A DNA stretch of 12,098 nucleotides from Bacteroidales bacterium. GTDB taxonomy: Bacteria > Bacteroidota > Bacteroidia > Bacteroidales > Bacteroidaceae. Numbering within the stretch: position 1 is the first letter of the stretch; each line of letters starts with the position of its first letter. Made by a program: the position numbers and the translations under genes. The notes under the pieces were generated by a model. It did no database searches. It was given only the letters and a program-made list of their open reading frames with translations, and had not been told where the DNA came from. Location of the stretch: assembly GCA_004557185.1 (NCBI GenBank), contig SFEP01000065.1:1-12098 (forward strand). Reading direction: 5' to 3'. This document shows, piece by piece, positions 1 through 7,523 of the stretch.

Positions 1-5
1 AAAAG

Positions 6-68
6 TTTACGAACGACGTGATATTTTTTACGTACGACGTAAAATTCTTTACGTAGCATCCCGTTTAT
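6..68. repeat. Direct repeats with a 21-bp period at the left window edge
   Basis: A 14-base motif TTTACGAACGACGT starts at 6, recurs as TTTACGTACGACGT at 27, and begins again as TTTACGTAGC at 48. The spacing is exactly 21 bp, about two helical turns. The third copy decays after TTTACGTA. The motif contains nested ACGT and TACGTA palindromes. The array may continue to the left of the window. No role can be assigned; a protein-binding site array or a degenerating intergenic tandem repeat are the main options. Confidence 0.7.
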
Positions 69-233
69 CCCGTTCCCAGCCCCGCCGGAGATAGATGCCA
101 TGTAAAGATTTTATCCTGCTCTTGCTTTCAATCAAGCCCGGCTGACGACCACGCATTCATTCGTCCCCGAGGCAGTAGCCGACGGCATGCACAGTTTTAC
201 CCTTCACCCCTCTTTTATGCTCCCTACCCTACG
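58..233. other. Gene-free stretch between the left repeats and the hairpin
   Basis: No start codon here opens a reading frame with plausible coding content. No TAnnTTTG promoter was found on either strand. The base composition is mixed and lower in GC than the neighbouring gene. It probably lies 3' of the minus-strand gene ending at 307 and between that gene and whatever lies to the left of the window. Confidence 0.5.
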
Positions 234-277
234 CCACCGGCCTACGCCGCAGCTTGCGCTGCCACGTAGGCCGGTGG
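234..277 (-). terminator. Long perfect hairpin 3' of the secreted-protein gene
   Basis: The arms CCACCGGCCTACG (234-246) and CGTAGGCCGGTGG (265-277) are perfectly complementary over 13 bp. The 18-base loop contains a second stem, GCAGC/GCTGC (249-253 with 258-262), whose tetraloop reads GCAA on the minus strand, a GNRA loop. It starts 30 bp beyond the stop codon of the minus-strand gene ending at 307, where a transcript end would be expected. There is no clear U-run after it, so termination or 3'-end stabilisation is an inference; the fold itself is certain from the sequence. Confidence 0.55.
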
Positions 278-306
278 TGCATGGTGGTGAGTGGTGAGCT
301 CTGCGC

Positions 307-2076
307 TCAAGGTTTCGCCACGATGCGCAGGGGGCGGCGGGGCGATGCCTGGCCCTCGGTGACGAGCATGGCGCGGAAAGGACTCAGGCGGCTGCCGGCG
401 GCGGGCAGCACAAAGGCACTGCCGGCGGCATTGAGGTAGTAGACGGCAGTGGCATCGGCCGTCAGCACGCAGGGAGCAAAGGTGCCACGGAGCAAGCCGG
501 CTACCGGCTGCACCGGCGTGGCAGGCACGGTGCCCGCCACACTCTGAATGACACAGGGCGTACCGTAGGACGACGCGGCGCGGTAACGCACGAGGCATGG
601 CGTGCAAGCGGGCAACGCTTCGCCTTGGGGGGCGAAGAGCACGCGGTCGGCGTCGCAACCTGTGGTGACATAGAAGGAGAAGTCGGGCATGACGCTCGAG
701 GGGAAGGGCAGACAAAGCGTCTGGAAGTTGGCATCGTGCCAGCCCTCACGCGAATAGGTCATCTGGCCCGCCTTCACCTGAAAGGGACGATCGGTAAAGA
801 ACGGGGCGCGGTCTGCCAGGTGCACCGTGGTGAGGAGCGCGTGGCCCTCTGCACTGCAAGCCACCACGAAAGGCCAGGCGGCGGGCACAACAGATTGCTC
901 TGCTGCGGGCACAAAGACGGGGAGGTTGGGCGTTTCGGCCTCCTGCTCAAAGGCACGGGCAGCCAGCGGCAATGAGGTGAGCGTGAGGTCGAGGCAACGC
1001 ACACCCTTGAAGCTGACGGCGGCCAGCGCCGAGGCGCTCCACCCGCCTTGCAAGCGGAGCACGCCCTGGGCATTGAGCGCCGAGGTAGGGGCATCGGCCA
1101 GCGCGCAGAGAACTGCTGGCGAGGCGCCCTGACGCGTGGCGGCATCGGCATCGAGCGTTTGCCACTCGCCGTTGGGCAGGGTGCAGAGGTAGCGCGGCTG
1201 CGCCTCGGCCGTATGCCATTTGCCTCGCTCCAGCAGCCAGCTGGCTGGCTGCGTCTGCGGCATGAGGTCGTAGCCCAGATAGGTACCATCGTCCGCCAGG
1301 AAGGCATAGCCCTCGCTGCCCGCGGCCTGCACCGTGTAGGCGGCACCGGGCTGCGAGGGGCAGAGTGTGCCATTGGCCAGCAGGCAGTCAGTGGCATCGG
1401 CCGCCGCACCCTGTGCCGTACGCACTCGGCCAGCCTGCGCCAACACCCACTGGCTACCCACGGCGGGCTGCACATTGGGGCCCTGCACATGGGTGAAGTC
1501 GGTGAGTTCGCGGTAGAGGTAGAGAGCCTGCGGAGTGCCGGCATAGGTGTAGTTGTCGAAGTAGACGGCCGTAGCCTTGTCGCCCCTGAGTTGGAGGGCA
1601 CGGTTGTCGGCCGTGGCATCGCGCAGCACGAAGGCGTCGTGGCCAAGGCGTTCCAACGTCCATGCGGCACGGCCGTCGGGCGAGGCGGTGAGCGTGAGCC
1701 CCAGCGCGCCGTTGGTCAGCCGTTGCAGATATTTGCCCGAGGCACTGTGGCGCAGCGCCATCTGTCCGTCGGGCTGCGCCTCGAGGGTCCAAATGACCAG
1801 AGGCTCGGTGCAGGTGACCTCGGCCTCGAGGCCCGCACTGTGCTTGTAGGTGACGGCTTTCTTGTTCGACGAAATCGAGGCTGAAAGGTAGCGCAGCACA
1901 CCGAACTCGTCGACGGACGAGACGATGTAACGCGCCCCCGGCGTCACGGCATCGGCGCTGCCCAGGCGTACGAAGCGGGCGGCTTCTGTCTGCGCTGCAA
2001 GGGGCGCTACGGCTACGGGAAGCACGACGCTCAGCATGAGCCACAGGCGCAGCAGGAACAATGGGCGTATGTTCAT
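307..2076 (-). CDS. Secreted protein of unknown function, beta-rich with a Bacteroidetes-type C-terminal module
   Basis: The product has 589 residues. Residues 1-28 are a clear signal peptide: Arg-4 and Arg-10, a hydrophobic core, and a cleavage site after Ala-Ala-28 (LAA|QT). There is no lipobox cysteine, so it should be released to the periplasm or surface rather than lipidated. From about 34 to 290 the sequence is beta-rich with recurring W-x-LE units (IWTLE at about 95, AWTLE at about 138, SWLLE at about 280) and GKYLQ-type turns, which recall lectin-like or beta-trefoil folds. The last 150 residues, from about 430, carry the pattern FQTLCLPF, then a CLVRYRA strand, a GTF turn, a YYLN strand and SPFRAML. 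This resembles a C-terminal module common in Prevotella and Bacteroides secreted proteins of unknown role. I see no type IX secretion C-terminal domain or catalytic motif. The gene lies downstream of valS on the same strand but beyond a terminator, so it is probably its own transcript. The protein assignment is firm; its function is unknown. Confidence 0.85.
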   Translation of the reverse strand: MNIRPLFLLRLWLMLSVVLPVAVAPLAAQTEAARFVRLGSADAVTPGARYIVSSVDEFGVLRYLSASISSNKKAVTYKHSAGLEAEVTCTEPLVIWTLEAQPDGQMALRHSASGKYLQRLTNGALGLTLTASPDGRAAWTLERLGHDAFVLRDATADNRALQLRGDKATAVYFDNYTYAGTPQALYLYRELTDFTHVQGPNVQPAVGSQWVLAQAGRVRTAQGAAADATDCLLANGTLCPSQPGAAYTVQAAGSEGYAFLADDGTYLGYDLMPQTQPASWLLERGKWHTAEAQPRYLCTLPNGEWQTLDADAATRQGASPAVLCALADAPTSALNAQGVLRLQGGWSASALAAVSFKGVRCLDLTLTSLPLAARAFEQEAETPNLPVFVPAAEQSVVPAAWPFVVACSAEGHALLTTVHLADRAPFFTDRPFQVKAGQMTYSREGWHDANFQTLCLPFPSSVMPDFSFYVTTGCDADRVLFAPQGEALPACTPCLVRYRAASSYGTPCVIQSVAGTVPATPVQPVAGLLRGTFAPCVLTADATAVYYLNAAGSAFVLPAAGSRLSPFRAMLVTEGQASPRRPLRIVAKP

Positions 2077-2083
2077 GTCAGGG

Positions 2084-2112
2084 GAAACGTAGTATTATGA
2101 AAGGAGAAACAA
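2084..2112 (-). promoter_or_regulatory. Possible promoter for the secreted-protein gene
   Basis: On the minus strand TTG (2112-2110) is followed after 18 bases by TACGTTTC (2091-2084), one mismatch from the Bacteroidetes -7 box TAnnTTTG. The predicted transcript start would fall almost on the ATG at 2076, leaving little or no leader. Either the mRNA is nearly leaderless or the real promoter is elsewhere. Confidence 0.3.
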
Positions 2113-2139
2113 GGCGTGCCTTGCACAGCAGTTACGAAG

Positions 2140-2180
2140 AAAGGGGAACCAGCACCTGCAAGCGATGTCGGTTCCCCTTT
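2140..2180 (-). terminator. Rho-independent terminator after valS
   Basis: AAAGGGGAACC (2140-2150) pairs perfectly with GGTTCCCCTTT (2170-2180), an 11-bp stem with a 19-base loop. On the minus strand the stem ends in TTT followed by a pyrimidine-rich stretch (TTTCTTCG). It lies 14 bp past the valS stop codon, so it should end the valS transcript and isolate the downstream secreted-protein gene. Confidence 0.8.
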
Positions 2181-2193
2181 GATGTGATAAGGC

Positions 2194-4875
2194 TTAGGCC
2201 AACGACTGGAGCGTCTGCTTGAGCGTGGCGATTTTGCTTTCGGCGTCGCTCATCTTCTTGCGTTCGAGCTCGACGACGGCAGCGGGTGCATTGTTCACAA
2301 AACGCTCGTTGGAGAGTTTCTTCTGCACACCGGCCAGGAAGCCTTCGAGACGTTTGATTTCAGCCTCGGCCTTGGCACGCTCGGCCTCCACATCGATGAG
2401 GGCGCCGAGGGGCACAGCATATTCGGTAGTGCCCACCATGAAGGTCTGCGCCGCCTGTGGCTTTTCGTTGGCTACCTGCACGCCACTCACACAGGCCATC
2501 TTGACGATGAGCGGACGGCATGCGGGCACGGGGTCCTGCCCCATGACGAGGAGGTCGAGCACCTCGCGCTGCGCAATGTTCTTGCTATTGCGAATGGCAC
2601 GCACACCCTGCACCACGGCCTTGGCGGCTTCGACGGCAGCCAAGAGCGCCGCATCGTCGGGCTGGGGAGCCGTTACCTGCATGGCGCTGACCATGATGCT
2701 TTCGCCCTCCTTGCGCTCAGCCAGGTGCTGCCACAGCTCTTCGGTGATGAAGGGCATGAAGGGGTGCAGCAGGTGTAGCAGGTGGTCGAAGGCGGCCAGC
2801 ACAGCCTGATAGGTGGTGGCGTCGATGGGCGCACCGTAGGCGGGCTTGACCATTTCAAGATACCAACTCGAGAACTCGTCCCAGAAGAGGTGGTACACCT
2901 GCATGAGGGCTTCGGAGAGACGGTACTTCTTGAAGAGGTCGGCAATCTCGTCGGTGGCTTTGCGCAGGGCGGCCTCAAACCATGCCACGGCAAGGCGGGC
3001 GGTTTCGGGCTGCTCAAGCGAGGCATCCACCTGCCAGCCCTGCACAAGGCGGAAGGCATTCCATATCTTGTTGCAGAAACTGCGGCCCTGGTCGCAGAGT
3101 GCCTCGTCGAAGAGGATGTCGTTGCCCGCAGGGGCTGAGAGCATCATGCCCATGCGTACACCGTCGGCACCAAACTTGTCAATCAGTTCGAGGGGGTCCG
3201 GTGAGTTGCCCAGCGACTTGGACATTTTGCGGCCCAGCTTGTCGCGAACGATGCCCGTAAAGTAGACATTGCGGAAAGGCATTTTACCCGTAAACTCGTA
3301 ACCCGCCATAATCATGCGTGCCACCCAAAAGAAGATGATGTCGGGACCTGTGACGAGGTCGGCCGTGGGATAGTAATACTGGAACTCGGCATTGCCGGGC
3401 TCGCTGATGCCCTTGAAGAGCGAGATGGGCCAGAGCCACGAGGAGAACCAGGTGTCGAGGGCATCCTCGTCCTGACGCAGGTCGGCGGCCTGCAGCTGGG
3501 CGTTGCCGCTCTGCTCGCGGGCCAGGGTCAGGGCTTCGTCGAGCGTTTCGGCCACCACGAAACCGCCTCCGGGCAGGTAGTAGGCGGGGATGCGGTGTCC
3601 CCACCACAGCTGGCGCGAGATGCACCAGTCCTTGATGTTTTCAAGCCAGTGGCGGTAGGTGTTCTTGTATTTGGCAGGATAGAACTTGATGTCGTCGTTC
3701 ATGACGGGCGGCAAGGCGAGGTCGGCGAAGTGCTGCATGCGCAGGAACCACTGCATGGACAGCTTCGGTTCGATGGGCACACCCGTACGCTCGGAGCAGC
3801 CTATCTTGTTGTCGTAATCCTCCACCTTCTCCATGAGTCCGGCCTCCTGCAGGTCGATGGCAATCTGCTTGCGCACGTCGAAGCGGTCCTGACCCACATA
3901 CATGCCAGCGGCTTCGGAGAGCGTGGCATCGGGGTTGAAGATGTCGATGGCCTCGAGGTTGTATTTCTCGCCCAGCATGTAGTCGTTCACATCGTGTGCG
4001 GGGGTAACCTTCAAGCATCCCGTACCGAAGTTGATGTCGACGTAATCGTCCTCAATGACGGGGATGACGCGGTTGACGAGGGGCACAATCACCTTTTTGC
4101 CACGCAGCCAGTGGTTCTTGGGGTCGGCAGGGTTGATGCACATGGCCACGTCGCCCATGATGGTTTCGGGACGCGTGGTGGCCACCACGGCATAACGGCC
4201 GCGCTCGTCGTGGTGTATGATTTCGCCCTCCTCACCGGTGGCGCCGCTGAGGTCGTCGTCGGCCACGTAGTACTTCATGTAGTAAAGCTTGGTGTGCTCT
4301 TCCTTATATACTACTTCCTCGTCGGAGAGTGCGGTCTGCGCCTTGGGGTCCCAGTTGACCATGCGCACGCCTCGGTAGATGAGTCCTTTGCGGTAGAGGT
4401 CGACAAAGACGTGGATGACGCTCTTCGAACGCTCCTCGTCCATGGTGAAAGCCGTGCGGTCCCAGTCGCACGAGGCACCGACGCGGCGCAACTGCTGCAG
4501 AATGATGCCGCCGTGCTCCTCGGTCCAGTTCCAAGCGTGCTTGAGGAATTCGTCGCGCGTCAGGTCGCTCTTCTTCACGCCCTGCTCGGCCAAGCGGTTC
4601 ACCACCTTGGCCTCCGTGGCGATGGAGGCGTGGTCGGTGCCGGGCACCCAGCAGGCGTTCTTGCCCTCCATGCGGGCACGGCGCACCAGTATGTCTTGAA
4701 TGGTTTCGTTCAGCATGTGCCCCATGTGCAGCACGCCGGTCACGTTGGGAGGCGGAATGACCACGGTGTAAGGCGTGCGGCCGTCGGGTTTGGAGGCAAA
4801 CAGTTTGTGGTCCATCCAGTATTGGTACCACTTATTCTCAACTTCTTGCGGATTGTAGTTTTTCGCTAATTCCAT
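2194..4875 (-). CDS. valS: Valyl-tRNA synthetase
   Basis: A class I aminoacyl-tRNA synthetase that charges tRNA-Val with valine in the cytoplasm and edits mischarged threonine. With the ATG at 4875 it has 893 residues, a normal full length. The class I signature is present as HMGH (50-53), with GTDHA at 79-83, the editing-domain motif TTRPET (233-238), LDTWFSS near 470-480, and the second class I signature KMSKS (550-554). An anticodon-binding domain with NKIWNAF lies near 600, and the last ~70 residues form the ValRS C-terminal coiled coil (AERAKAEAEIKRLEGF). The frame can be extended upstream to a TTG at 4908, but the ATG gives MELAKNYNPQEVENKWYQYW, which matches how Bacteroidetes ValRS proteins begin, so I chose it. 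All key residues are intact. A strong hairpin terminator follows. Confidence 0.98.
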   Translation of the reverse strand: MELAKNYNPQEVENKWYQYWMDHKLFASKPDGRTPYTVVIPPPNVTGVLHMGHMLNETIQDILVRRARMEGKNACWVPGTDHASIATEAKVVNRLAEQGVKKSDLTRDEFLKHAWNWTEEHGGIILQQLRRVGASCDWDRTAFTMDEERSKSVIHVFVDLYRKGLIYRGVRMVNWDPKAQTALSDEEVVYKEEHTKLYYMKYYVADDDLSGATGEEGEIIHHDERGRYAVVATTRPETIMGDVAMCINPADPKNHWLRGKKVIVPLVNRVIPVIEDDYVDINFGTGCLKVTPAHDVNDYMLGEKYNLEAIDIFNPDATLSEAAGMYVGQDRFDVRKQIAIDLQEAGLMEKVEDYDNKIGCSERTGVPIEPKLSMQWFLRMQHFADLALPPVMNDDIKFYPAKYKNTYRHWLENIKDWCISRQLWWGHRIPAYYLPGGGFVVAETLDEALTLAREQSGNAQLQAADLRQDEDALDTWFSSWLWPISLFKGISEPGNAEFQYYYPTADLVTGPDIIFFWVARMIMAGYEFTGKMPFRNVYFTGIVRDKLGRKMSKSLGNSPDPLELIDKFGADGVRMGMMLSAPAGNDILFDEALCDQGRSFCNKIWNAFRLVQGWQVDASLEQPETARLAVAWFEAALRKATDEIADLFKKYRLSEALMQVYHLFWDEFSSWYLEMVKPAYGAPIDATTYQAVLAAFDHLLHLLHPFMPFITEELWQHLAERKEGESIMVSAMQVTAPQPDDAALLAAVEAAKAVVQGVRAIRNSKNIAQREVLDLLVMGQDPVPACRPLIVKMACVSGVQVANEKPQAAQTFMVGTTEYAVPLGALIDVEAERAKAEAEIKRLEGFLAGVQKKLSNERFVNNAPAAVVELERKKMSDAESKIATLKQTLQSLA

Positions 4876-4910
4876 TGCGTATTTTGAAGGGGAAAGTTTT
4901 TGTTTCAAGT

Positions 4911-4943
4911 CAAAAGTCGTTTCCTCGCCACGCTCCGAGGCAA
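4911..4943 (-). promoter_or_regulatory. valS: Possible valS promoter
   Basis: On the minus strand GACTTTTG (4918-4911) differs from the Bacteroidetes -7 box TAnnTTTG only at the first base. A TTG lies upstream (4943-4941), though the 22-base gap is somewhat long. The inferred start near 4904 gives a leader of about 28 bases, A/C-rich and without a Shine-Dalgarno site. The leader is too short for an attenuator or T-box. Confidence 0.35.
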
Positions 4944-4962
4944 GCCCTGCGGGGCATGCTCC
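4923..4962 (-). terminator. Hairpins between the PorT-like gene and valS
   Basis: Two small stems lie side by side: CCTCG/CGAGG (4923-4927 with 4936-4940) and GCCC/GGGC (4944-4947 with 4952-4955). The second can extend imperfectly to GGCAAGCCC/GGGCATGCT. They lie 62-100 bp beyond the stop of the PorT-like gene and just upstream of the proposed valS promoter, where the upstream operon would be expected to end. No U-run is seen, so the terminator role is tentative. Confidence 0.3.
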
Positions 4963-5023
4963 TGAGGATTGAGGGAACGTGCTGGCAATGGCCTTTGTTC
5001 AAGCAGAACGGGGAGGCCACACG

Positions 5024-5764
5024 TCAGCGTATGTCGATGAGGTAACTGATTTTGGCAATGATGGTGCCGTGGTTGGAACGTGAAAAGACGTCCTTCTTGG
5101 AGTTCTTGTAAATGTCAGACAGGCCATAGTAGTAACGGCCCTCGATGCAGAAATGCCCGATGCGGGTGTTGATTTCCATGCCCAGGCCGCCGGTGATGCC
5201 GTAGTCAAACTTCTTTTCGATGCTCATGCCATACTGTGCATAGAGTCCGTTGGGGCGGTCGGGCACGCCTTCCTCGTTCATGGTGAAGGCGCTCTGCTCG
5301 GTCTGCTCGCCCAGGCACCAGCCTATTTGCGGTCCGGCCAGCACGTAGCCCATCACGCCGCGCTTTTCCCGTCCCCAGGCCAGGCGTGCCAGCATGGGCA
5401 GCTGCAGGTAATGCAGGTCGCGGCGGTAGGTGTCGGGCAGGGGCTGGCTTTGTGCGTTGAGCACGTTTTCCTTCCAGCCGAGTTGCGTGTAATTGAGTTC
5501 GAGTTGCAACGAACAGAGTGCCTTGAAATACTTCTCGCTGGTGAAGCGTGCCACCACGCCGGCGGTGTAGCCCACGTGCATGGTCTGCTTGATGGTGGGG
5601 TCGAAGGCGATGGTGTTCAGCGCCACGCCGCCCGATGCGCCCAAAGCGATGTTGTCGCGGCGTTCGCCCACCTGAGCCTGCACCGTGGCGGCCATCGTCA
5701 GGCAGAAAGCCAGCAAGCAGCATACGCGCAGCACACTGCTCTGAGGGGAATGGTTAAGGCTCAT
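5024..5764 (-). CDS. PorT-family outer-membrane beta-barrel protein
   Basis: The product has 246 residues: a signal peptide (1-30, cleavage after VQA) and then a small outer-membrane beta-barrel of the PorT/OMP_b-brl_2 type. Alternating aromatic strands are visible: LQLELNYTQLGW (86-97), LHYLQLPMLARL (117-128), YVLAGPQIGW (140-149), FDYGITGGLGMEI (186-198), and a final pair, IEGRYYYGLSDI (207-218) and TIIAKISYLI (234-243). The YLQLPML and RSN (229-231) signatures are typical. The length is close to that of Porphyromonas PorT, but this family is broad and many members have no link to type IX secretion, so I give no gene symbol. The start was set at the ATG at 5764, whose ATGA overlaps the stop of the upstream LysM gene; an in-frame upstream extension to 5815 would run into that gene and place residues before the signal peptide. 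The overlap implies translational coupling and one transcript. The barrel may work with the LysM protein at the outer membrane-peptidoglycan interface, which is inference. Confidence 0.88.
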   Translation of the reverse strand: MSLNHSPQSSVLRVCCLLAFCLTMAATVQAQVGERRDNIALGASGGVALNTIAFDPTIKQTMHVGYTAGVVARFTSEKYFKALCSLQLELNYTQLGWKENVLNAQSQPLPDTYRRDLHYLQLPMLARLAWGREKRGVMGYVLAGPQIGWCLGEQTEQSAFTMNEEGVPDRPNGLYAQYGMSIEKKFDYGITGGLGMEINTRIGHFCIEGRYYYGLSDIYKNSKKDVFSRSNHGTIIAKISYLIDIR

Positions 5765-7332
5765 GGCAACACGTTCTTTAGGATTTTCATGTCGGGCGTG
5801 TAGTGCACCAGCCACATGCTGCGGCTCACGTAGCCGCCGCCCTCCTTGGTCTGCATAAAGCGCAGGTGGCTTTGCAGGGGAGCCTGTGCTCCCGCTGTGC
5901 CGGGCTGTGCCTCCTGTGCGTTGAAGGCCTGGCCGTAGGTAGCCATGCCGCCGAAGAAGCTGCGCGCCAGGTCGTAGCCCAAGGGAGCCATACTGGGCGT
6001 GAAGGCCAGCAGGTCGCAGTGGAAGTTGTCGCGATACTGCTGCTTGAAGGCCAGGGCGGCCGAGGTGTAGGGATAGAAGTAGTCGGCGGCAAGGAAATAG
6101 GTATCGGCGGCGTGCAGCTGCACTTTCATGTCGCCCTCAGCCCACGGCTTCCAAGTGTCGTAGCCCAAGATGCTGAAATGGGCCAGTGGGGCGTGAATCT
6201 GCAGCAGGCGGCGCGCTTCGAGCGTCTGGCTCAAGGCATCACGGCTGTCGGCATCGGGCATGAGCACATAATGTTCGCGGCTCTGCTGTGCAATGCGGCC
6301 CTTGAGGTCGGCCACGGCCGTATGCAGCCCACCATAGAGCGGCGTCTTGCCGCCCGCCACCACTTTCTCGGCCACGCGGCGGCAGAACATGGCACGGTTG
6401 CCGTTAGCGCTTTGAAGCACCACAAGGTTGTGTTGCGTCAGGAGTTGGGTGTAAATGAGTTCTGCAGCGCAGGCCTCCTCCATGTCGGTGGGCTTGTTGA
6501 GCAGAAACACATCGGGGCGGTAGTACACCTGCGGGGCCTTCGACGAGAAAGGCACCACCACCTTGAGCCGCGGCGAGGAGAGCCACGTGACGTCGGCAAA
6601 ATGCGAGGGATAGAGGGGTCCGATAAGCACATCGGGCGCATCCTGCCTCACCTGGTCGAGCAAGGCATTCATCGAGGCGTCAGGGGCGGGCTCGTTGTAG
6701 GCCTTAATCTGGAAATGCGTACCATAGTTACGCACCTCGTCCACGCCCATAAGCAGGCCGCGGTAGAACTCCACGCTGCGCTGGTGCTCGGTGTTCTGTC
6801 CCAGCAAGGGCAGCAGCACTGCCACCTTGATGGTCGACATGCCGCGGTAGGCGGGCACTGGTGCCTCGCGCCGCACGGGGATGCTGAGCAACTGGCCTTT
6901 CTTCAGTTTGCCGTCGCTCGCCACCACCCAGCGGTTAGCCCCCCAGAGTTCATCCACACTGATGCCATATTTCTCGGCAATGCTGCGCAGGGTTTCCTTG
7001 CGCTTCACGGTGTAGGTCACGTATTCCACCTTGGCAGCGGGCGCTTGCGGCACCACGTCGCTGTTCTGCGGCACCTGGGGCACGGGTATGCGAATGACCT
7101 GCCCCGCTTCGATGCGGTCGGGGTTGAGACCGGGATTGCCGGCCACCACCTGCTCCACGCTCACCCCATAGTTTTGGGCTATGTGGTACAGTGTTTCGCC
7201 GGCCACCACCGTGTGGCTCACCGTCTGCGTCGTGTGCTGCGCCCTCAGCGCACACGTCGTTGTGCCCAGCCAGCACAGCAGCAGGACGAAACGCATGGCC
7301 ATAAGGCGTAAATTACGGCTTAAAATACGCAT
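5761..7332 (-). CDS. LysM-domain protein with periplasmic-binding-protein fold
   Basis: An exported protein of 523 residues from the ATG at 7332; starts at 7302 or 7296 would also leave an intact signal peptide. The signal peptide ends near LRA|QH (about residue 31). Two LysM peptidoglycan-binding repeats follow: about 40-84 (HTVVAGETLYHIAQNYGVS) and about 105-153 (YTVKRKETLRSIAEKYGIS). From about 168 to the end is a type I periplasmic-binding fold, seen as IKVAVLLPLLGQ, FYRGLLMGVDEV, DVLIGPLYPSHFADVTW and VVVPFSSKAP. The architecture is known in Bacteroidetes, often annotated as an amino-acid ABC transporter substrate-binding protein, but no transporter genes are nearby. A structural or sensing role at the cell wall is at least as likely as ligand uptake. 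It is first in an operon with the PorT-like barrel (ATGA overlap at 5761-5764) and is transcribed away from the PD40 gene. Confidence 0.9.
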   Translation of the reverse strand: MRILSRNLRLMAMRFVLLLCWLGTTTCALRAQHTTQTVSHTVVAGETLYHIAQNYGVSVEQVVAGNPGLNPDRIEAGQVIRIPVPQVPQNSDVVPQAPAAKVEYVTYTVKRKETLRSIAEKYGISVDELWGANRWVVASDGKLKKGQLLSIPVRREAPVPAYRGMSTIKVAVLLPLLGQNTEHQRSVEFYRGLLMGVDEVRNYGTHFQIKAYNEPAPDASMNALLDQVRQDAPDVLIGPLYPSHFADVTWLSSPRLKVVVPFSSKAPQVYYRPDVFLLNKPTDMEEACAAELIYTQLLTQHNLVVLQSANGNRAMFCRRVAEKVVAGGKTPLYGGLHTAVADLKGRIAQQSREHYVLMPDADSRDALSQTLEARRLLQIHAPLAHFSILGYDTWKPWAEGDMKVQLHAADTYFLAADYFYPYTSAALAFKQQYRDNFHCDLLAFTPSMAPLGYDLARSFFGGMATYGQAFNAQEAQPGTAGAQAPLQSHLRFMQTKEGGGYVSRSMWLVHYTPDMKILKNVLP

Positions 7333-7353
7333 ACTTAGTTGTTGTTGGTGCGG

Positions 7354-7361
7354 CAAAATTA
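7354..7361 (-). promoter_or_regulatory. Promoter -7 box of the LysM/PorT-like operon
   Basis: On the minus strand TAATTTTG (7361-7354) is an exact match to the Bacteroidetes -7 box TAnnTTTG. No clean TTTG is found about 19 bases upstream. The transcript would start near 7347, giving a leader of about 15 bases for the ATG at 7332 or about 45 for the ATG at 7302. Confidence 0.5.
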
Positions 7362-7383
7362 CAAAAAAAGCCTATTCTGTACC

Positions 7384-7410
7384 TTGTGTAAAAGAAAAAT
7401 AGTACTTTCG
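7384..7410 (+). promoter_or_regulatory. Promoter of the PD40 gene
   Basis: TTG (7384-7386) precedes TACTTTCG (7403-7410), one mismatch from TAnnTTTG and a form often seen upstream of Bacteroidetes genes. The surrounding sequence is AT-rich, unlike the flanking coding DNA. A start near 7417 would give a leader of about 105 bases before the ATG at 7524. It faces away from the -7 box at 7354-7361. Confidence 0.5.
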
Positions 7411-7523
7411 CAAACGCCCTGCCCTACGCGGTTATCACGGCTCACCACGGCTTCCCTGCTCCCCCTGAGAAGCGGGTGGCACGCAGGCAGCGGCTTTACG
7501 CTGACAAAAAACGTACTTCAAAC

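Noticed and set aside
307..560. Type IX secretion C-terminal domain on the 589-residue protein
   Set aside because: The end (LRIVAKP) lacks the conserved glycine-rich and strand motifs of that domain.
3595..4869. Long plus-strand open frame (424 codons) opposite valS
   Set aside because: It is antisense to a gene with every ValRS motif intact, has no family features, and is rich in His/Val/Gly as expected from the reverse of GC-rich codons.
4876..4908. Extension of valS to a TTG start at 4908
   Set aside because: The ATG at 4875 gives the N-terminus typical of the family; the added 11 residues have no counterpart I know and overlap the likely leader.
4876..4960. T-box or attenuator in front of valS
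   Set aside because: The predicted leader is only about 28 bases and shows no T-box core; the small hairpins lie upstream of the proposed promoter.
5803..7311. Long plus-strand open frame (502 codons) opposite the LysM gene
   Set aside because: It mirrors the real gene, has low-complexity His/Ala/Gly/Leu content, no recognisable domain, and no promoter or leader.
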